Positions 33,366 to 37,137 of a stretch of DNA of 37,137 nucleotides are shown here, in pieces. Within the stretch, counting starts at the first letter, position 1. The number at the start of each line of letters is the position of its first letter. The stretch is taken from NCBI GenBank assembly GCA_012031225.1, contig JAAUTZ010000033.1, positions 1-37,137 of the forward strand, written 5' to 3'. The notes under the pieces were generated by a model. The model was not told where the DNA came from. It ran no database searches and saw only the letters and a list, made by a program, of their open reading frames with translations. Source of the DNA: Chloroflexaceae bacterium. Lineage in GTDB: Bacteria > Chloroflexota > Chloroflexia > Chloroflexales > Chloroflexaceae. A program made the translations under genes and the position numbers.

Positions 33366-35398
33366 AGCGCAGCCTCTGCTGGTGGTGGGGGCGCACGGTC
33401 AGCGTGCCACGCTCGCCATATGCCCCGTCCGCCTAGCCCTAGCGTGGCAATTCCTAGCCCGCCATACAGGGCAATGTGCAGCAGCATGGGTGCAGTGGGC
33501 ATGCCCGTCACCGTGATGTACCACAGCCAGTGATCGAGCAGGTGCTGATTGGGCGTGTCGTAGTACCATAGCCACAGGTCGCGCCGCCCGCGCTTGACCG
33601 ACGGGATCGGCAACGCCTCGCGCAGGGCGAGGGTGGTGTCGCCCTGTGTCAGGCTGAGGCTTTCGAGCAACAGCCCCAAATCCTCATTGCGCGGATTGTC
33701 GGTAGTGGTGCGGGTGGGGTTCCACGTATCGCTGTGCAGCGTGAGCCGGGTGCCCGTGTGCAGGTATTCCGGCGGGAGCGTGAAGGCTAGCTCCCACATG
33801 ATCTGCTCCCCAGTCAGATCGGTGCGCTGCACATCAGCCAGTGGCTGCCCATCGAGCCGTAGCTCGAACTGGGCCCGCTCCAATGGCCACGGGCGATGAT
33901 CGCCAACCACGATGCGCCCGTCGAGGGGTAGCGTCGGATCGGCATAGAGCCAGAACGTGGCATCGGCATATGTCCAGCGCGGCAGCAGCTCGCCCTGCTT
34001 GCGATCCCCTTCGGAGTAGGAGAAGCCATCGCGCAGCACTGCCGTATTGGTTGGGGGAAGGTAGCGCACCAGCCACGCCCCTAGCCGCGCATTGAATAGC
34101 TGCCAGTGCCCCACAATCGGCGATGCCGCCGGTGTGAAGAAGCGGGTGTACTGGTCGGAGAGCTGCATATAGGTATTCATGTTGGCGAGTACGGGCAACA
34201 GCTGCACCGCCAAACTGACTACCACAACGGCCCCTGCCAGCGCGTGCAGGGCGGGCTTGCGCTGGGCGGCGAGCCACGCCAGCAAGCCTGCGGCGGGCAG
34301 CAGCAGAAATGGTACGACAAAGACCATATAGCGTGGGCCCCAGCTACCGTCGCCGTGCCAGTAGTTCAGGCGCATGTAAAAGGCGAGGTGGATCAGCAGC
34401 ATCAGCACCGCTAGCACACTCTCGCGCCACTGTTGCCGCCACTGCATCGGGATGCCGACAAGGCCCAACAGCACTACCGGCGAGAAGATGAGTACGCCCT
34501 TGCCGGGACTGGTGAGCAAGCCGTGCAGCCCTTCCGTCCACACCACGCCTAGCTCGGCGGTGGGATCGAGGCTGCCGTAGCCAGAGGTGAACGGATTGCC
34601 AAACAGGGCATTGTTGTAGAGCAGATATAGCCCGATCAGGGGCATTGCGCCCGCTACGCCCGCTACGCCGCGCCCAAGCACGGCGCGTAGCGTTGTGGCA
34701 GATAGGCCCTGCCAACTGACCAGCAGCGCATACACGGCAAGCGCGGGCAGGGCAAGGGCGACCTGCACCTTGACAGCCAGTGCCGCCGCCGCCGCCGCGC
34801 CCGCCACGAGCCACCACTGCCACGTAGCACGGCGGATGCCATAGCCACCCAGCACTAAAAACAGGGTGGCGGTTGGCTCGGCAAAGAGCGTGCGGCTATA
34901 GGGCATGGCAAGGCTGGCTGTGCCATACAGCAGCCCGACGGCAAGCGCAATTCGCACGCGGTAGCCCATCGCCCGCACCCACGCATAGAGCACGGCTCCG
35001 GTGGCGGCGGTCACGAGCGCGGGCAACAGGGAGACCCACAGGCGCACGGTGAAGCTCCGCGCAAAATCGGGCACAGTTGCTGCGAGCGTTTCGCCCAGCA
35101 CCACAAACGGCACAAGCATTACTGACTGACCGGGCCCATAGCGGCTGTAGCGTTGCCCATCTGCGCCGCCTGCGCCGTAGTTCATCAGGAAATCCGGCTC
35201 CAACGCAAACGAGCCGCGGGCCACAAGGCTCTGCGCGACGGCGAGCATCGTCTCCTCATCGGAGGTGTAGGTGTGCCCGCTTGACAGCAGCAGCAGCCAG
35301 CCAAACAGGAAGAGGAACAGGGCCACACCCGGACGTAGCCCCCGCCACACGGGGGGAGCCGCCGCAGCGGGCGCATGGGTTGGCAGCTTGGTATCCAT
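33362..35398 (-). CDS. Multi-pass membrane glycosyltransferase-like protein (GT39/GT83 fold)
   Basis: This 678-aa protein has about ten hydrophobic segments in its first ~430 residues (for example GVALFLFLFGWLLLLSSG and LWVSLLPALVTAATGAVLYA), then a soluble C-terminal domain and a last membrane helix near IALYGGLGIATLGLGG. After the first helix come TYTSDEETMLAVAQSLVARG and then YSRYGPGQSVMLVP. Acidic residues after the first membrane segment are the usual catalytic site of PMT/ArnT-like GT-C enzymes. These use polyprenyl-linked sugars on the outer face. The downstream GT2 (ATGA overlap) would make such a donor. The acceptor is unknown. Confidence 0.78.
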   Translation of the reverse strand: MDTKLPTHAPAAAAPPVWRGLRPGVALFLFLFGWLLLLSSGHTYTSDEETMLAVAQSLVARGSFALEPDFLMNYGAGGADGQRYSRYGPGQSVMLVPFVVLGETLAATVPDFARSFTVRLWVSLLPALVTAATGAVLYAWVRAMGYRVRIALAVGLLYGTASLAMPYSRTLFAEPTATLFLVLGGYGIRRATWQWWLVAGAAAAAALAVKVQVALALPALAVYALLVSWQGLSATTLRAVLGRGVAGVAGAMPLIGLYLLYNNALFGNPFTSGYGSLDPTAELGVVWTEGLHGLLTSPGKGVLIFSPVVLLGLVGIPMQWRQQWRESVLAVLMLLIHLAFYMRLNYWHGDGSWGPRYMVFVVPFLLLPAAGLLAWLAAQRKPALHALAGAVVVVSLAVQLLPVLANMNTYMQLSDQYTRFFTPAASPIVGHWQLFNARLGAWLVRYLPPTNTAVLRDGFSYSEGDRKQGELLPRWTYADATFWLYADPTLPLDGRIVVGDHRPWPLERAQFELRLDGQPLADVQRTDLTGEQIMWELAFTLPPEYLHTGTRLTLHSDTWNPTRTTTDNPRNEDLGLLLESLSLTQGDTTLALREALPIPSVKRGRRDLWLWYYDTPNQHLLDHWLWYITVTGMPTAPMLLHIALYGGLGIATLGLGGRGIWRAWHADRAPPPPAEAAL

Positions 35399-35474
35399 CG
35401 CGGATAGTGTAGCACAGGTAGGGCGGCGGTGTGCGCGGGGCGGATCACTATTCGTAGCTAAAGCGTGACCACGC

Positions 35475-35509
35475 TACACCATCGCACCTGAAACCCGCCA
35501 CCTAGCCCC
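35475..35509 (-). repeat. Intergenic GGCGGGTTTCAGGTG repeat
   Basis: On the minus strand this short gap reads CTAGGTGGCGGGTTTCAGGTG, the fourth copy of the GGTNTCAGG word family. It lies between the methyltransferase stop and the membrane glycosyltransferase start (35398). Confidence 0.6.
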
Positions 35510-37137
35510 CTAGCCCCTCTCACCATTCAGGGCCAGCAGGTGCGTCAGGATCTCGTCGTCGCTCAGCGGCCACTCCCAGCCATACGCCGCCGCTACCGCC
35601 GCATCGAGGGCCGAGTGCAGGTCCACCAGATCATCCGGGCGGGCGTTGTACAGGGTGGTCAGGGTGCGCTTGGCCAGTTCCTTTGGGGGCAAGTCGGGCG
35701 GGTTCAGCCACGCCTCGCGCCACTCGTGCAGGTTCCGCGCCGCCGCGCCAATGGCGGCGACGTGCGGGTCATCGGGTGGCTCCTGCCCGGGCGGGTACGG
35801 GAAGGGGAACGTCTCGAAGCAGGTGGTGGGGGTGTAGCGCGGAGTAGGCCCAAGCGATGTGCCCATCCGCAACGCCCAGACTTCGTGGATGCGCGAGTGC
35901 AGCACCCCGAAGAAGTAGTCATCCTCACGGGCGGTTACAATCAGCTGATGATCGGGTAGTGTTGGGTGGTACACCCAGAGAAAAAGCCGATATTTCGATA
36001 GAGTCGGGGTAACGATAAATCGTGATAAAGGGTGGATAGCTGCTCGCATCTCTGGCCGGGGAGCATAATGTATCCACCATTCATCGCGATACCAGTTACG
36101 CTGATGAGCTTCACGGCGCGGTTTGACATTGGCCAGCACATGACCATATGGCAATTCATACTGCATTGCTTTGGCTTCAGTCATAGCGACACCAAAATCA
36201 ATGATCCACATCTTGCGTGGGCGGCGGGTAATGTCTAGTCCGTTGATCCACGGCACAATCACATCAGCATTCGATTTGCCGGACACATTCTGCGTGTTCA
36301 ACATCATCTGAGCCGTCTCGTTATCAATATCGAAGGCTCCTTGTTTTGTATCACCCATAAAGCTCAAGTTGGCATTCTCGGTAAGGCGGGCGGCAGCGGT
36401 AATGTCTACATCACCCGTCAAGTCAGCATTGATTGCCTGCACCTGCTGCCCATCCAGCACGCGCTCCTGTTCGCTACCACCGTCAAAGCCAACCATCGCG
36501 ACGCGCACCGCCGCGCCCTCTAGCAGCCATGGACGATCAGCCCATGCCATAAAGATGTCGCCGTTTTGCTTGATGCGCTTGAGTACCTCGCGGTTCGCAC
36601 CGCCCCGGATCGAATTGGTTGCCAGCAGGCCCACACGCTGGGCGTTGCCTGTGACCAGCTGAGCGCGGGCTTGCTCAAACCAATAGCAGACCAGATCGGC
36701 TTCGTGCGGGACACGTTGAGCATAGACGATAAAGAGATCATCTATGTAATCATCATCCAGCTCACGACGCAGGAACTTGCCGCCCAAGAAGGGCGGGTTG
36801 CCGATAATCACATCGGCGGGGGGCCATGCAGGGGTGGTGGGCGTACCATCGGCAGTGAAGCTCAGGATCGCATCGCGCTGCTCAATCGTGGTGAGTGGCT
36901 GCAAGATCGGTTCAGGCGCATCCCAATAGCCATTTGTGCGCCGCCACTGCCAATAGCCAATCCACAGCACCACCTGCGCTAGCTCGGCGGCGAAGGGGTT
37001 CTTCTCAATGCCATAGAACTGGTTGGGCGTTACGCCGAGCGGCGGGCGGGACAAGCCCACCCCTTCGGACACATTGCCGACTTCTTGTTCAAGGTCTTTC
37101 AGTTGCTTCAACGCCACATACAGGAAGTTGCCACTGC
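35510..37137 (-). CDS. C-terminal part of a large adenine-specific DNA methyltransferase (COG1002/MmeI-like)
   Basis: The gene enters from beyond the window; the last codons before the edge read SGNFLYVALKQLKDLE, the end of a CGSGNF SAM-binding motif I, so the GTG at 37117 is not a real start. The part seen has YGIEKNPFAAELA, the catalytic IIGNPPFLGGKFLRREL (NPPF, N6-adenine), LLATNSIRGG, then a target-recognition-like region with DDYFFGVLHSRIHEVWALRM, PRYTPTTCFETFPFP and a C-terminal AAAYGWEWPLSDDEILTHLL. This pattern is known from MmeI-type (type IIL/IIG) enzymes and from the methylases of DISARM-like systems. Which one depends on the missing N-terminus and neighbours. No nuclease is visible here. 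Confidence 0.85.
   Translation of the reverse strand, partial: SGNFLYVALKQLKDLEQEVGNVSEGVGLSRPPLGVTPNQFYGIEKNPFAAELAQVVLWIGYWQWRRTNGYWDAPEPILQPLTTIEQRDAILSFTADGTPTTPAWPPADVIIGNPPFLGGKFLRRELDDDYIDDLFIVYAQRVPHEADLVCYWFEQARAQLVTGNAQRVGLLATNSIRGGANREVLKRIKQNGDIFMAWADRPWLLEGAAVRVAMVGFDGGSEQERVLDGQQVQAINADLTGDVDITAAARLTENANLSFMGDTKQGAFDIDNETAQMMLNTQNVSGKSNADVIVPWINGLDITRRPRKMWIIDFGVAMTEAKAMQYELPYGHVLANVKPRREAHQRNWYRDEWWIHYAPRPEMRAAIHPLSRFIVTPTLSKYRLFLWVYHPTLPDHQLIVTAREDDYFFGVLHSRIHEVWALRMGTSLGPTPRYTPTTCFETFPFPYPPGQEPPDDPHVAAIGAAARNLHEWREAWLNPPDLPPKELAKRTLTTLYNARPDDLVDLHSALDAAVAAAYGWEWPLSDDEILTHLLALNGERG

Overview
The window looks like a chromosomal piece of a GC-rich member of the Chloroflexota, probably class Chloroflexia. 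The reasons are protein-level resemblances: secreted proteins with the recurring FERxR-type domain, a DUF3417-type glucan phosphorylase, a DUF4351-tailed protein, a DUF4015 lipoprotein and an amidase with DUF5719-like repeats. This is inference from family resemblance; no database search was run. No rRNA, tRNA, CRISPR array, transposase or prophage gene was seen, and no gene-free gap exceeds about 220 bases.

Layout. 1-1480: the end of a DUF4351 protein, then pyrE and an rfaE2-like nucleotidyltransferase on the minus strand. 1550-4206: glucan phosphorylase and a DUF507 protein on plus. 4332-9305: minus-strand genes for two secreted proteins (one a subtilisin), a small lipoprotein and a LysR regulator. 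9474-12448: a minus-strand operon of unknown function (49-aa protein, 626-aa protein, HEAT-repeat protein). 12560-13564: a ROK-family protein. 13770-14237: a small internally duplicated protein. 14441-20541: a plus-strand sugar cluster (heptose kinase, sedoheptulose-7-phosphate isomerase, SDR epimerase/dehydratase, HAD phosphatase), split by an AT-rich restriction-modification pair at 16118-18749. 20721-25460: a DUF4015 lipoprotein and a secreted amidase-like protein. 25589-35398: SRPBCC protein, NAD kinase, M42 peptidase, response regulator-GGDEF, carA, a coiled-coil/SH3-like protein, a PduO-type cobalamin adenosyltransferase and two membrane glycosyltransferases. 35510-37137: the C-terminal part of a large DNA methyltransferase that runs off the window.

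How the genes work together. The sugar cluster and the two glycosyltransferases point to cell-envelope glycan building, with the subtilisin, amidase and DUF4015 proteins acting outside the membrane. pyrE and carA belong to pyrimidine synthesis but lie apart. The R-M pair and the right-edge methyltransferase are likely defence genes.

Main caution. Five genes carry a single-base reading-frame break at a short homopolymer: DUF4351 at 67-71, pyrE at 685-686, the 626-aa gene at 10531-10533, the restriction enzyme at 18371-18372 and the amidase at 24099-24102. The reading resumes cleanly in another frame each time. The simplest reading is sequencing or assembly error rather than five real pseudogenes. 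One of these errors falsely fuses two genes into a 942-codon ORF.
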